DNA of 64,000 nucleotides, from the NCBI GenBank assembly GCA_026168455.1, contig CM047426.1:62819562-62883561 (forward strand), in the 5' to 3' direction. This DNA is from Theocolax elegans. Its lineage: Eukaryota; Arthropoda; Insecta; Hymenoptera; Cerocephalidae. Numbering within the stretch: position 1 is the stretch's first letter; every line of letters starts with the position of its first letter. Position numbers and translations under genes: made by a program. The notes beneath the pieces are model-generated. The model saw nothing but the letters and a program-made list of their open reading frames with translations, searched no databases and was not told the DNA's origin. This document shows, piece after piece, positions 10,301-21,104 of this stretch.

Positions 10301-11575
10301 GTAGCAGTGTGAGTACTGAGAAATATAAGGCCCCGGTTAGGCCCAATCTGTCCCAATTTACCAACCTAGTATAACAGTCCCACGATGCGGCCGGGAATCA
10401 CTTTGAATCCTGTGCAATGCCGTTAACAAGGCCAAACGCTTTGTTTGGCTTTGAAATGGTGTGTTGGGCCCTATAACGAAAACTGCCAACTAGATTAAAC
10501 GTCGGAGGGGACGGTAATCGTTGGAAAGGACTATCACCGGGAAAAATGTTTTTAACAAGCGAGATATTGTGTTAGTCGGCGAGAAAAATCTAATAAACAA
10601 TTGTCGACAAATTGGACAATAACAATTAGGGAACTGTTGATTACCCCCAAGGTCAGCGCGAAAACAATCAGTTAAAAACTACTAACAATCGCGTTTTCAA
10701 CCGATCCGGAAACGATCGGTTACTAACCTGATAGCTCTGACATAGGAGCTGCCTACGTCACACATTGCCTTCGCGAAGTGGCTCCCGTGAACAACAAATC
10801 AGATTACCCGGGCGGTATTTGTTGCGTGATGGGGGGGGGAGGGGAACACTCCGTCACCTGGACCGTGCCAGGAACTCGGGAAAATATCAACGGGACACGC
10901 GGGTCCAACGGCGGGAACGACCGCGCTAAATCTCCCCGTCTAATATTTCTCTTTCTCTCTCACTCCAATGGGCGAACTGGCCCGGGTCTTCCGCCCTTTC
11001 CGTATACAGTATCTGGAGTGGTGCTATGCTCGGCGTGTTGGGTCGTGTGGGGGAAGCCTGTCCGCACCCACACCGTATCACTCACACCCACACTTCTCCG
11101 GTATTCACGATAAAAACACAGGTATCTCGGCCGGTCTCTCGACACCGTGCGCGCGCTATATTGGTGCTGCCAGCTGGGCGTACCCGACTCTCGCGCTTAA
11201 GTGCGCGCGCAGCGCTGTATATACTCTTTCGCGTTGCTCACCTGATCGTTAACTCGCTTACCGTTATACCCCCCTTCGAGATTCCGCATACCCTGTATAT
11301 GGACTCTGTCTCTTAAGGAACAGGGAGTGGAGTTAACGAGTTGTTCTTGATCAGGTTTATCAGGATGCGAGGAAACTGTTTCGGGCAATTGATCTCTTTG
11401 CAGCGGCAAAGCGGACAACTATTGTTTTCTGGGGACGACCACGCTGTCGTCTGGGAACGCGGGATCTAACTAAAAACGTACGCGACGTCTTGCGCGGATT
11501 AAACCGAGTTCCCTCGCCAGGAAACTCACTCGCATGGGAGGATTCGCTCGCTACAGGCTGGTCGCACATAGCCTG
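10301..11575 (-). repeat. probable 3' LTR of the 11.6-15.2 kb Gypsy element
   Basis: Starts TGTAGCAGTGTGAGTACTGA on the plus strand. The next 80 bp (for example AGGCCCAATCTGTCCCAA) recur at 59563-59640, so this edge is a repeat boundary. On the minus strand a GTATATACAG box near 11214-11223 could be the TATA element. It lies immediately 3' of the integrase end. Its inner edge near 11575 is estimated, and the matching 5' LTR is not in place upstream of gag. Confidence 0.5.
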
Positions 11576-11605
11576 TTGATCCTTCGGCGGTTGAGGTTGC
11601 TCACG

Positions 11606-12600
11606 TTAATCCTCTTCAGTTGACTCAACATCAGTTTCGGGGACGTACCTCTTCAGATACCCGATGTGAGATACTTCTAGGTCCCTTTGATCATCTTGTA
11701 AGACATATGTGTTTATGCCTTTCCTAGTGATGATCCGATATGGCCCTGTATACTTCGGAGCAAGCTTTGCCGAGATACCTTGTGCACTGGACGAGAGGTT
11801 CCGGTTGTGTTTCCACACCAGATCTTCTACCTCGAATTCCGCTGGCCTTTGTCGTGAGTTGAAGATTTCGGTTTGCCGGGCCTTACTGGCAGCCGACTGA
11901 CGATTTGCGTTCTCGTGCAGTCTTAGCAACTGTTTGATTTTGTCGTTCCAGTCTTGCAGTCTCCAGAACTCAAACTGTTGCTGGGCAAACCGGTCTTGCT
12001 CTCGACGAGCTGTGCTAGGCGCTTCGGGTTGACGACCGTAGTTCAGCATAGCTGGGCTCCATCCAGTAGAACTTGGCACCGATCTGGCAGCTTGTCGTCC
12101 CAGTCGCTCTGCTTATTCTGGATATACGACGCCACCATTGTCTTAAGGGTCCCATTGGCCCTGTCGAGAGGATTGGCCTGTGTGTGATAAGGGGGTGTCA
12201 TCGAATGATAAACTCCCTTGACTTTGAGGTATTCGTCTACGAGTTTATTTTTAAGCTCGGTCCCGTTGTCCGAATGAAATACTTCCGGGATGCCGAACCG
12301 GTTAATCACTCGTTCGTGAAGTTCACGGACTATCGTCTTCGCGTTAGCTTTTCTTACCGGGATTGCTTCAATCCAGCGCGTAAATAAATCCTGGAATACT
12401 AGGATGTGTTCGTATCCTCGACTAGAGCGTGGAAGCGGGCCGGTGATATCTCCTGCTACCGCCTGCTATTGTCTGTCTGATTGACGGTGACCCATTGACC
12501 CTGAGTAAGCGCGTTGCTCGACCTTATATTACTGGCATACGTGACATTGCCTGACGTAATCCGCAACTTCTGCGTAGAACCGTGGTCAATAATAGTTCTG
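11606..12600 (-). pseudogene. Ty3/Gypsy integrase, frame-broken
   Basis: Minus-strand fragments give the integrase core and C-terminal domain. The core has the QDLFTRW aspartate, HSDNGTE as second aspartate, and NPLDRANGTLK where the family has an E (NPxERxNxxLK), so the third catalytic residue is Asp instead of Glu. The C-terminal part (11606-12079) carries VEDLVWKHNR and LAPKYTGPYRI, the usual Gypsy integrase SH3-like end. Frames change near 12050-12080 and again near 12300-12480, with stops. The element cannot make a functional integrase. Confidence 0.85.
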
Positions 12601-13218
12601 GGCCACGCGGTCGAATGTCTTTTTCCTTCCGAGATGGCCAGCTGAGGGGTCATCGTGACACTCTCTCAGAATAGAGTGACGATTCTCTATAGGTACGAAC
12701 AGCTTCCATGCTTGCTCGTCATCCATCACTTCCTCTAATTCTTTGTCAGGGCGATAGATGTATAGATTTCCTCCCACTATTTTCCAGTCGGGGAAATCAC
12801 GAGGTCTGTCGGAAACGTTCTTGATCCAGTCTAGGTACCAAGGATCCTCAGTAGTTTGAGCCCACGACATTGCTGCTACTGTAGGCTCGTCGTCTTCATG
12901 CATGCGAGACAGTGCATCGGGAACATGATGCAGAGCTCCTTTTCTGTACTCAACGACAAAGTCATGAGCTTGATGCTCTAGAGCCCATCTCGCTAGTCGG
13001 CTGGTTGGATTTCTCATATTACACAATCAGCGAAGACTACTATGATCCGTTATTACTTTGAAGTGGTACCCTTTGATGTAAGGTCCTATCTTATTAATAG
13101 CCCAGACCACGGGCAAGCATTCTCTCTCCGTAACGCTACAATTCTTTTCGGGTGCTGTAAGAATGCGACTGGCAAGCTCAATGACTCTTTCCTCTCCGTC
13201 TATTTCCTGGACGAGCAC
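12586..13218 (-). pseudogene. Gypsy RNase H and integrase zinc-binding region, broken
   Basis: Contains RNase H motifs IGAVLVQ, the ELASRILTAPEKNCSVTERE stretch and ITDHSSL, then a stop at 13027, then tether-region motifs RWALEHQAHDFVVEYRKG and DALSR. The zinc-binding start of integrase follows (HSILRECHDDPSAGHLG). The first catalytic block of RNase H is missing or frame-shifted near 13218-13250. It is collinear with the RT upstream and integrase downstream. Confidence 0.85.
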
Positions 13219-13247
13219 GGCTCCTATGCCGTTGTCGCTCCTGGTCT

Positions 13248-14009
13248 TCAGCTGCTGGAAGGATTACTCCTGCTCATCCAACCACTCATACTCCTGGTTC
13301 TTCTTCGTGAGATGGGTAAGCGGTTCTGCAATCGTGGCGTAATCCGGCATAAATACCACGACGCAATGTCGAGGAATCGTCGAAACTGTTTGAGATTCTT
13401 GGGAGCCGGATAAATCCTTATAGGCTCTGTCTTGGCTGGATCGGGGCGAATTCCATCCCTGTTGGCCAACATGCCAAAATATCTAACCTCATCATGACAA
13501 AAGACACACTTGTCTTTATTCACTGTCAAGTTAGCTTCGGTCAGTCTTTTCAGCATGGTCTCGAGATACTTCTTGTGCCCTTCAAATGTATCGGTGACTA
13601 TAATAATGTCATCGAGGTAAGAAATGGCATTGGGCTCGAGATCAGGACCAATGACTTGATCAATCATGCATTGGAAGGTCGCGCCAGCGTATGCTTATCC
13701 GTATAGCATCCGCTTAAACTGATACAGGCCCATCCCCGAGACTGTGAAAGCTGTATAAGAGCATGACTCCCTCTGGAGAGGTATTTGATGATACGCTGAC
13801 TTCATGTCCAGGGTACTAATATACCGACATCTTTTCAGCTTACGCAAGATATCCTGCATGAACGGGAGGGGATAAGCGTCCGGTTTCGTTAACGCATTGA
13901 CTTTCATAAAGTCAATGCAAAACCGACGCGATGCGTTCTCCTTGCGTACCATCACCACGGGGCTTAAACAACCGCTGTCCGAGGGTTCTATGATTTTCAA
14001 ATCTAGCAT
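13248..14009 (-). pseudogene. Gypsy reverse transcriptase, frame-broken
   Basis: Two frames, 14009-13695 and 13667-13248, together give an RT. The first holds PVVMVRKENASRRFCIDF, ALTKPDAYPLPFMQDIL and ISTLDMKSAYHQIPL (catalytic Asp of motif A). The second holds NAISYLDDIIIV (catalytic YLDD) and FCHDEVRYFGMLANRDGI. A stop follows MLYG near 13697, and the frame is lost again past LRRFLDIASWY near 13380. The catalytic residues survive, but the reading frame does not. Confidence 0.9.
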
Positions 14010-14094
14010 TTATCGGACTTGGTGATGCATCTCCTTCTGGATCTTCTCCGACACCGTGTAATACTTCTACTTTATTGGGCGAGCTGATCCCACG

Positions 14095-14400
14095 TCAATC
14101 AAGTGCTCGATGAGTTGGGTTCGCCCGATTTTGGGAGAAGTATTTGACAGCAGTTTGCTTACCACCTCTCGCAGCTATACCAGCCATTTCGAGGTGGATA
14201 TGCTGCTTGCTGTCCTTGAGGAATAGGCGGTCGCTATCCGGATCCAATACGGCTCTGAATGCTCGTACGAAGTTTACACCTACTTTGCATTCGGCGTCAA
14301 GATTTGGTATGATTGCTACTTTTATTTCACGTGTCTCATTTCTGACAGTGAAAGGTAAGATCACGTGACCGCTTAGCGGTTGGTAACTAACATCTGCCAT
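14095..14400 (-). pseudogene. Gypsy aspartic protease-like region
   Basis: A frame of 101 codons between gag and RT, with LPFTVRNETREIKVAIIPN and CKVGVNFVRAF resembling the protease of chromosomally inherited Gypsy elements (the G-x-x-F after a hydrophobic strand). The DSG/DTG catalytic start is not visible in this frame. It is called mainly from position and the VGVNFVR motif. Confidence 0.5.
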
Positions 14401-14434
14401 CTTGACAGTACCTGTGGAAATACCCTATCTTCCC

Positions 14435-15219
14435 TCAGCCAGCACAGGTGAGAGGCTTGGTCGGGTCGAAGATTGAGCCAATTCGGTTCTTCGGCTGTTC
14501 CTTCCCTTTTTTCCCGGGTGGACTCGCACTCTTTTTCTCCTGCCATTGTCCGGAGCTCATCCTCGGGCCGTTAGGCCTGCCGAACCTTCTATATTTCGGA
14601 GATCGATTCGCCGGCGAGCCTTTCTTCGGAGAGCCGAACCTTGGGCTTCTCCTATGGGATTGCCGAGCCGTCGTCGCCGATGGGGAGACTATGGGCCGCA
14701 GTGCATCCTCCAGCATCTTGGCGATGCGGTCGACAACGTCAGGCTCGCTCGATTTGGCCGAGGTTACCTCAGCGTCCGCTACCATAGCCTTTGGAGAACC
14801 TTTTTCCGCTTCGCCTTATGCGCCATCTTTGGAAGCAGAGACCCTTCCTCTGTAGGTGGTGGACGATAGACTTTCTCTCCTTCTATCGTCTGCTCCGCTT
14901 CCGTGGCGAGGTCTAGCATCTGTTCAATTGAGCTTACTTCCACTCTCTTGAACAGCCGTTGAAGCTGTGGCAGCATGTTCCGATACAAATGATCGAACTG
15001 CTGTGCTTCGGTCGGCGTAGGGACTATCCTGCAATCCTCGATCCTGGTAAGGAAGGCGTTAACGCTCTGGCTCTTGTCGCCAAAGAACTTGACCAGCCAC
15101 TTCCTATCAATGCCGCAAAAGTTTCGAGGTGTTCCATTCAACCTCGATGACGTAGAGTAGCTTGGTGTGGAAAATGTCCGGCTGACGTTTATATGATTCG
15201 GCTTCGCCTCGGCCGTCAT
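14435..15219 (-). pseudogene. Gypsy Gag polyprotein, frame-broken
   Basis: Frame 15219-14779 contains a retrotransposon Gag capsid pattern (WLVKFFGDKSQSVNAFLTRI, then FDHLYRNMLPQLQRLF and IEQMLDLATEAEQTIEG). Frame 14785-14435 continues with a basic, S/P/R-rich tail (RSPRFGSPKKGSPANRSPKY). The overlap of a few bases may be a natural or mutational frameshift. No zinc knuckle is seen. It is the 5' end of the 11.6-15.2 kb element. Confidence 0.8.
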
Positions 15220-15484
15220 ATCACGCAGGCCAGGAAATCCAACTTTCTGGCCATGTATCGTAATATACTATTTCTTTAGAGTTCGATATTATTGTTTATT
15301 AACACGGCCTGCGCAAAACTCGATCTCACGAGTCAGATTTTAAGATGCAGAAAGCGAATTAGCTGTTTTGCACACTGAGTGTTAAACTTTTTTTTAATAT
15401 ACACCTTTAATTTTAATATTTGAAATTTTTCAACTATTGGAAAAGTCGTGAATCTATTGCTTGTTTACGCTGTAAGTTATATGA
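15220..15484. other. non-coding junction upstream of the Gypsy gag
   Basis: No LTR or primer binding site is found where the 5' end of the element should be. The element therefore appears 5'-truncated here. Confidence 0.4.
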
Positions 15485-15687
15485 TAAATGAATTTATTGA
15501 TCTCCACAAGCCAAAGACTATTGCAAACTATCACAACTCAGTAAGGCGGACTGTATTAATACCAGCCACTTTAAACACTCATCCTGTGAGGTATTTAAAG
15601 TGGCTGGTATTAATACAGTCCGCCTTACTGAGTTATGATTGTTTGCAATTATAGTCTTTGGCTTGTGGAGATCAATAAATTCATTTA
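15485..15687. repeat. hairpin MITE
   Basis: Arms of about 90 bp starting TAAATGAATTTATTGATCTC are near-perfect inverted copies with two small differences, meeting around 15585-15595 (CATCCTGTGAGG). It sits at the 3' end of the LINE fragment, sharing the ATCAATAAATTCATTTA junction. Confidence 0.85.
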
Positions 15688-17335
15688 GATATTTAGATAT
15701 TTATTAAACCAGAAAAAAAAATTACAAACATTTGGCAATGCCGTAACTCCTACAGAGATAAAAACATGCTTATCTGTGCGTAGGTCTGGCATACTTAAAA
15801 CTACTTAAGACTACATAATACTAGACTTATAACTAAAGTTTAAGCTAACTTTAAACTTACTTTAATAAAACTCAAAATAAATAATAGTAGTGAAACCATC
15901 ACCACATGAAGTATAACTAGTATACTTGACAGCGTGAATTCTCCACTACCAATATTTGATTAACATGGCTCTAGCTGTAGTAAAACTCTCAGTTGATGCA
16001 TTTCGGTCTCTCGCAAATATAATTTTCTTTGCGTTGTTTAATCTAGCCGGACAAGTAAGTTCTACCACACAAGTAACTCTAAAGTGGGGAAACATTTCTT
16101 TATGTTGATTAGAGGAATCACATTTACAAGTAGATGTAAAAACTATGTCATCAATAACAACTAGATCTTTATATGAAGGCTGTTATTTTAGAGGGTAAAC
16201 AGAATTTGTAAAAATTTGCTTTCCTCCTATTCCTCTATCAAAATAAAAATTTGCTTTATTTCATCCAATGTAGTTAAGGTCACCGTAAGACATACGAATG
16301 GCATTATGTTGTAGAACCTTTTTTTCTGTAAGATTATCAACTTGCATTCTTTTACTATTTTCATTCGCTATAGTGTCTATTTTAGAAAAAACTGTTTCAA
16401 TAGGTAAATATTTTTCTTTTTCATTTATTTCTTTTTTCAAGCTTACTGATTCTTTCACAAATTTTATGTATTTAAAATCTGAAGCACAGTTTATTCTATC
16501 GCATTCGTTGTCTTTTACAAAATTGGTGTCTTTTTTAACTTTTAGGTGTATGATAGATGTTTTAAGCCTCTCCACACTTCTTACTATCAGCTTGAATTAA
16601 TATCAACTTCGAATTTACATATATTTTTTATTTCATTTGCTAATTCAATTATATTGATTAAATTGGTTTCATCCATTTTACTAATCATTTTATTCCAAAT
16701 ATATTTTGAGATACGCCGGCGTGATCTATTGTTATTTAAAAAAACATAAGTTATTTGCACAAATACATATTCTAGTATCAAGAAACAAAACAGTATCCTA
16801 CCGGACTTCCAATGCAGGATTTGTATACTCAACTAAACCATTGTTTACTTGATTAACTAGCTTATTCAATATACTTTTTAATTCAATACAAGTAATTTTT
16901 TCCATGTTATTTAGTTTCATGTGTTTGATTTAATCCAATCTTTAATTCTAAATCTTATGTTTGGTCTACTTGTTGATAATACTTTCAATTTATTAGGTAA
17001 ATCATTAAATAGTCTTATAGCTACAATGTAACTATTTTTATTACTTATAGATTTAGTTATTTTAGGTAAAGGTATGCTTTTATTTCTAGTACTAATAGTT
17101 CTTTCTTTAAACATATAACTTAGTTTAAAATAATGGAAATTAATGCCCCATGAGCAAACGATTGTTCCAGTCTTATTGGGTAATTGTTTGTTATGAAGGT
17201 ATTTTTACTACTGATCTTGAGTAATCTCTTTTGAGTTTTAATTAACAATTCTAGATTGCTTTTATAAGCACCACCCCAAGCAATTATACCATAGGTAGTG
17301 TTATATTTCTATACTAATTTCTCTACGATAGAAAG
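15688..17335 (-). pseudogene. 3' end of a non-LTR (LINE) retrotransposon
   Basis: On the minus strand 17335-17150 encodes YGIIAWGGAYKSNLELLIKT followed by QKRLLKIS, the conserved thumb-region block of Jockey-like LINE reverse transcriptases. In another frame 17114-16917 encodes TRNKSIPLPKITKS then SYIVAIRLFNDLPNKLKVLS and FRIKDWI, the typical C-terminus. Sequence to 15688 would be the 3' untranslated region, ending in AATAAATAT words. The short frames at 16261-16832 in this stretch are not recognised. The RT palm is absent, so this is a 5'-truncated, frame-shifted insertion. Confidence 0.75.
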
Positions 17336-17640
17336 CAAAATCTTTCTGCATTATTGATATGTAAGTTTTCTTAAACCTTGTACAAAATAAAAATAAGATA
17401 TAAGACGACGATTTTTCGATTTTGGCGATTAAGCAAAAGATGTGAAATAATTGTGAATCTTAATGTGAAATATTTCCATAATATTTCACAAAATATTACA
17501 CTGGAGCATTACGGTAATATTAATGAAATATTTCCTATGAAAATGATCCTATTGAAGTAGGTATTTGAAATATTTTATCAATATTTCTCGAAATATTACA
17601 TTGCAACAATCCATTTCGATGAATAAAACAAGATGTTAAT

Positions 17641-17731
17641 TAATGGTGACGTTTCGATGAATTTTGCCACCCTTCTCTGGTTATTCTACTCGTCAATGGT
17701 TAGTATAGCCTGAGGAGGATGGCAAAAAATT
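17641..17731. other. two degenerate hammerhead halves in opposite orientation
   Basis: Plus strand 17710-17716 reads CTGAGGA followed by GGATGGC, but the GAAAC part is lost. Minus strand 17679-17640 reads GGTGGCAAAATTCATCGAAACGTC in part, preceded by CAGAGAA where the core should be CTGANGA. Both are decayed copies of the same PLE-type motif lying head to head. Confidence 0.45.
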
Positions 17732-17759
17732 CGAGCTTACATTTAAACCAAATAGAAGA

Positions 17760-18285
17760 ATATTAAAGAACGATTTTTTTCTAAATAAAGGACTGCAAAC
17801 TGTATATGCACTATCCTTTTCAATTCTGATATTATATTATTAATTAGAAAAAAATTTTACATTTCAAAACTTTGTATACTTATACATTTAGAAATTGGAT
17901 TAATTATCCTAAAAAATTGTATTTAATTCTTCATTTAATGTGATTCTTTATTCTTGTTTAGAAATAATTATTTACTAAGAAGTACCTTTTCGCGGGACAA
18001 AATAACATAATTCGTAGTTAGATACATTTTTTTTAAGTGTAAAGAGCAAACTGCAGAAAAAGATTTCGTTTGAAACACTATTTCGGAAATAGTACTAGTT
18101 AATTGTGCACAATATATTTTTATTTAAAATAATTAAGTTCAAAAATAGAGCATGGGTATCTAAATTCGGACAATCGTATTCAAGCGTAGCTCCTTTCGCG
18201 GGAGAGAAAAATCTACGAATATATGGTTAAAAAATTACTAAGTCCAAATTTTATAAATTCAACAGATCTTTATAGCCTGGTAATA
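17760..18285. other. AT-rich non-coding stretch
   Basis: No gene, RNA gene or clear repeat structure supported. Confidence 0.5.
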
Positions 18286-18297
18286 ACTCATAATAAC

Positions 18298-18375
18298 AAA
18301 ATAGCAAAATAGCTTATAGTGGTAAAGAGTCAGCGTTCGAATCTTAAGATTGAAGGTTCGAGTCCCACAGTCAGC
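18298..18375 (+). repeat. tRNA-like sequence beside a TTGGCAACA repeat
   Basis: ATAGCTTATAGTGGTAAAGAG resembles an A box and GGTTCGAGTCCC is a good B box, about 40 bases apart, followed by a T-rich tract. The anticodon arm does not fold as a normal tRNA. It is followed by repeats of TTGGCAACA/TTGTTGCC words at 18420-18510. This is the same layout as the CAACGTTG foldback family, suggesting a diverged relative. Confidence 0.5.
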
Positions 18376-18915
18376 AAATATTTCTTTTTAATTTTTTCTT
18401 TTAATTTATAAGCTATGGCCAACATATTGGCAACAGTTTAAAAATTGTAAGATAGTAACTATTGGCAATATGTTTGCAATAATTGTTGCCTATCACTTTG
18501 CAATACAGTGGCAATAGTTTATATTTTTACGTGCGTACAATATATCTTAATAAGTAGATTCTGCTTAAAAATAAAATGTTTTAAGTCTGTTATATACATG
18601 CGCTGTCAGATTAAATTTAATATGTTAACTTTTAATATCCATCATATTCGCATATATTAACATTACATTTTATATTAGTCAAATTATTGTTACACTATTA
18701 TTACCTTGTAACAGTATTGGTATTCTCTCACAAGAGAAGTACTTGACCTTGGGAAACGGATATATATATCTTATCTTAACCTTGGCATATCTTCTGGAAT
18801 ATAATAATATGAAGAAAGCCAAGTTATTACTTGCCAATTGCCACTTTTACGAAAGTGATTCGACATTTGACAATAATATTTCCAATGAAAGTTACTTTCA
18901 TTTTAATTGCTATTA

Positions 18916-19595
18916 CCCTAGCGGAAATAGTAAATGCTAATAACTGCAAATAACTGTACATAACTGCAAATAACTGTAAATAACTGCAAATAATTGCAAA
19001 GAACTAAAATATTTAGTTGGGGTTGAGACGCTATTAACTATTATTTGTAGCTCTTTGCAGTTTCTTGCAGTTATTAACAGTTATTTGCAATTATTAGCAG
19101 TTACCTGCAGTTATTTGCAGTTTTGTCAAATTCTAAGTAGGTTTATATAGTTTTTAGAAATAATTATTAGCAATTATTTGCAGTTTTTAGCAGTTACTAA
19201 TAGATTATACCAATTATTTGCAGTTATATTCAGTTATTTGGAGTTATATGCAATTTCTTTATAATTATATTATAGCACAAAAATAGAAGTGCAAATAATA
19301 GCAAATAATTGCAAATAACTATTAAAATCAAATAAAAACTGCTAATATTTGCTAATAATTGCTATTAACTTTTATAATATCTGTCAAATTTTGTGTTATA
19401 ACTTTCAACAAAGACTAATAAAAACTAAAAAATAAAAAGATTAATAATAACTGCAGATAATTATTTGTAACTGTAAATAACTGCAAATAACTGCAAATAA
19501 CTACAAATAATAGTGATTAGCGTCTCAAACCCAACTAAATATTTTAGTTATTTGCAGTTATTTGCAGTTATTTTCAAATACTATTTCCGCCAGGG
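18916..19595. mobile_element. foldback element with CCCTAGCGG termini
   Basis: Inverted ends CCCTAGCGGAAATAGTA and TACTATTTCCGCCAGGG bound 680 bp made largely of ATAACTGCAAATAACTG-type words on the left and their complements on the right. TA flanks both ends, and the uninterrupted copy of the host repeat near 34365 has a single site, consistent with a TA duplication. No coding capacity. Confidence 0.8.
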
Positions 19596-19620
19596 TATGA
19601 CTCGAAAACGAATATTGATA

Positions 19621-20069
19621 CCCTATTACAAAATCTCACGTGAGATCTCATGCCAAAATCTCATCCCACTTTTCACCCGGACCGCTGCTTAAACTTCTCA
19701 AATAATAGGAAATCAATTTATGTATATGGTGAGTCACTTATTAAGTGATAACACCCCCCAGATGAGTTCAAACATCAGGGTTTCAAAGCGTTTTAAGCAT
19801 ATTTTCGATTTTTAGAAATATTTTCGATCGTTGAAAATTTCTCACGTGAGATCTCATGTGAGAAATTTCTAAAAATCGAAAATATGTCTGAAACGCTTTC
19901 AAACCTCGATTTTTGGACTTATCTAGGGGGTGTTATCACTTAGTAAGTGACTCACCATATTCATAAATTGATTTCCTATTATTTGAGAAGTTTAAGCAGC
20001 GGTACGAGTGAAAAGTCGGATGAGATTTTGGCATGAGATATCTCACGTGAGATTTTGTGTTAGAGTAGG
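19621..20069. mobile_element. palindromic MITE with ACAAAATCTCACGTGAGAT ends
   Basis: Long inverted arms share ACAAAATCTCACGTGAGATCT at the rim and GAAATTTCTAAAAATCG words near the centre, where CTCACGTGAGATCTCATGTGAG forms a local palindrome. Its left end also begins CCCTA. About 449 bp, no open frame. Confidence 0.8.
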
Positions 20070-20309
20070 AAATCAATCCAAAAACTAAAAGGTAGTTGAG
20101 TTCAAGTAGATATGGTTAAAAAAACGAAGCTTAAATTGTTCAATTTAGAGCAAGTTAAGAAAATAATAAATTGAAGAATTTTATAATATTATTGCAATAT
20201 GTTTAGCATTAGTTTAGGTTATATTTTTTTGTAAGATTTCATATTGTGTAGAGTGCAATGCCTGATGTCAAATACGTTTCGTTTCGAAATTCTACTACAC
20301 AAGAAAAAT

Positions 20310-20645
20310 TATATAATCGAGTCTTCAGGAATATTCCTCAAACATTGTTGAAATATTTCACGTAATATTACACTGTAATGTTTCGACAATGTTACATGAA
20401 ATATTGTGATGAAAGTCTGTGCAATATTTTAGTAATATTCCAAATGATTATTTTTGTTTTAACATGTATTGATATTATAACAATATTTCATGAAATATTG
20501 CATACAATATTTATGGAATATTACACGAAATATTACATGAAATAGTTCAGTAATATTGTAATATGTTGTGAAATATTCCACTTTCTATTAGTGGAAATAT
20601 TACACCAAATATTTCAATAATATTTAAAAAATATTACTATGAATT
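20310..20645. repeat. AATATT-rich repeat, left of the DIRS element
   Basis: Dense GAAATATTNCA/TAATATT words. The same type of sequence resumes at 25495-25610 directly beyond the DIRS right end, and also occurs at 17440-17600. The DIRS element seems to have been inserted into such a repeat. Confidence 0.55.
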
Positions 20646-21031
20646 ATTACTGGTGTTTTGAATAACAACAAAACACGTATTATATGATGAAGCGATACAC
20701 GGCATCCATATGAGAGAAGCTATTGTTACCCTACTAGCACACAACGTTGTAGCAACGTTGTGGCAACGTTTTTTTGACAACGTTACAACGTTGTTATAAA
20801 AGTTGTTGAAACGTTGGAGCAACGTTGCTACAACGTGTGGTATGTCCGCTAAGATTTATGTAAGTTGCCGCGACAGGTGGAAATAACGTTGTGAAAACAT
20901 TTGAGCAACGTTGAAAATGCCTTTAAAAAATGTATTTCGTATAAAAATTTAAAAAATGTCCTGGGCAAGCGAAAAAATACATTTTTAAATGCATCAAATT
21001 TTAACTAATAAAAAAAAATAAAAAAAAATTT

Positions 21032-21100
21032 TCAACCTGCGGGAATTGAACCTCGGATCTTTAGATCCGGAGGCTTACTCTCTACCAACTGCCCGACTAG
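21032..21100 (-). repeat. tRNA-like module in left arm of the foldback element
   Basis: On the minus strand it reads an A-box-like CAGTTGGTAGAGAGTAAGCC, then a 9-bp hairpin around TAAA (CCTC/GAGG and GGATC/GATCC), then GGTTCAATTCC, a near-perfect B box, followed by a run of T on that strand that could end Pol III transcription. The acceptor stem is not formed, so it is not an ordinary tRNA gene. Confidence 0.65.
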
Positions 21101-21104
21101 AAAT

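Larger units (their letters stand above)
18720..20190. repeat. dispersed repeat, interrupted copy
   Basis: 18720-18915 matches 34187-34380 and 20085-20190 matches 34400-34510 (shared words TTATTACTTGCCAAT, CCACTTTTACGAAAG, TGAGTTCAA-TAGATATG). The two parts belong to one copy now split by the two foldback elements between them. Confidence 0.7.

Noticed and set aside
10960..11570. Several overlapping frames in the GC-rich block on both strands
   Set aside because: They lie in the probable LTR; overlapping frames on both strands with no domain indicate composition, not coding.
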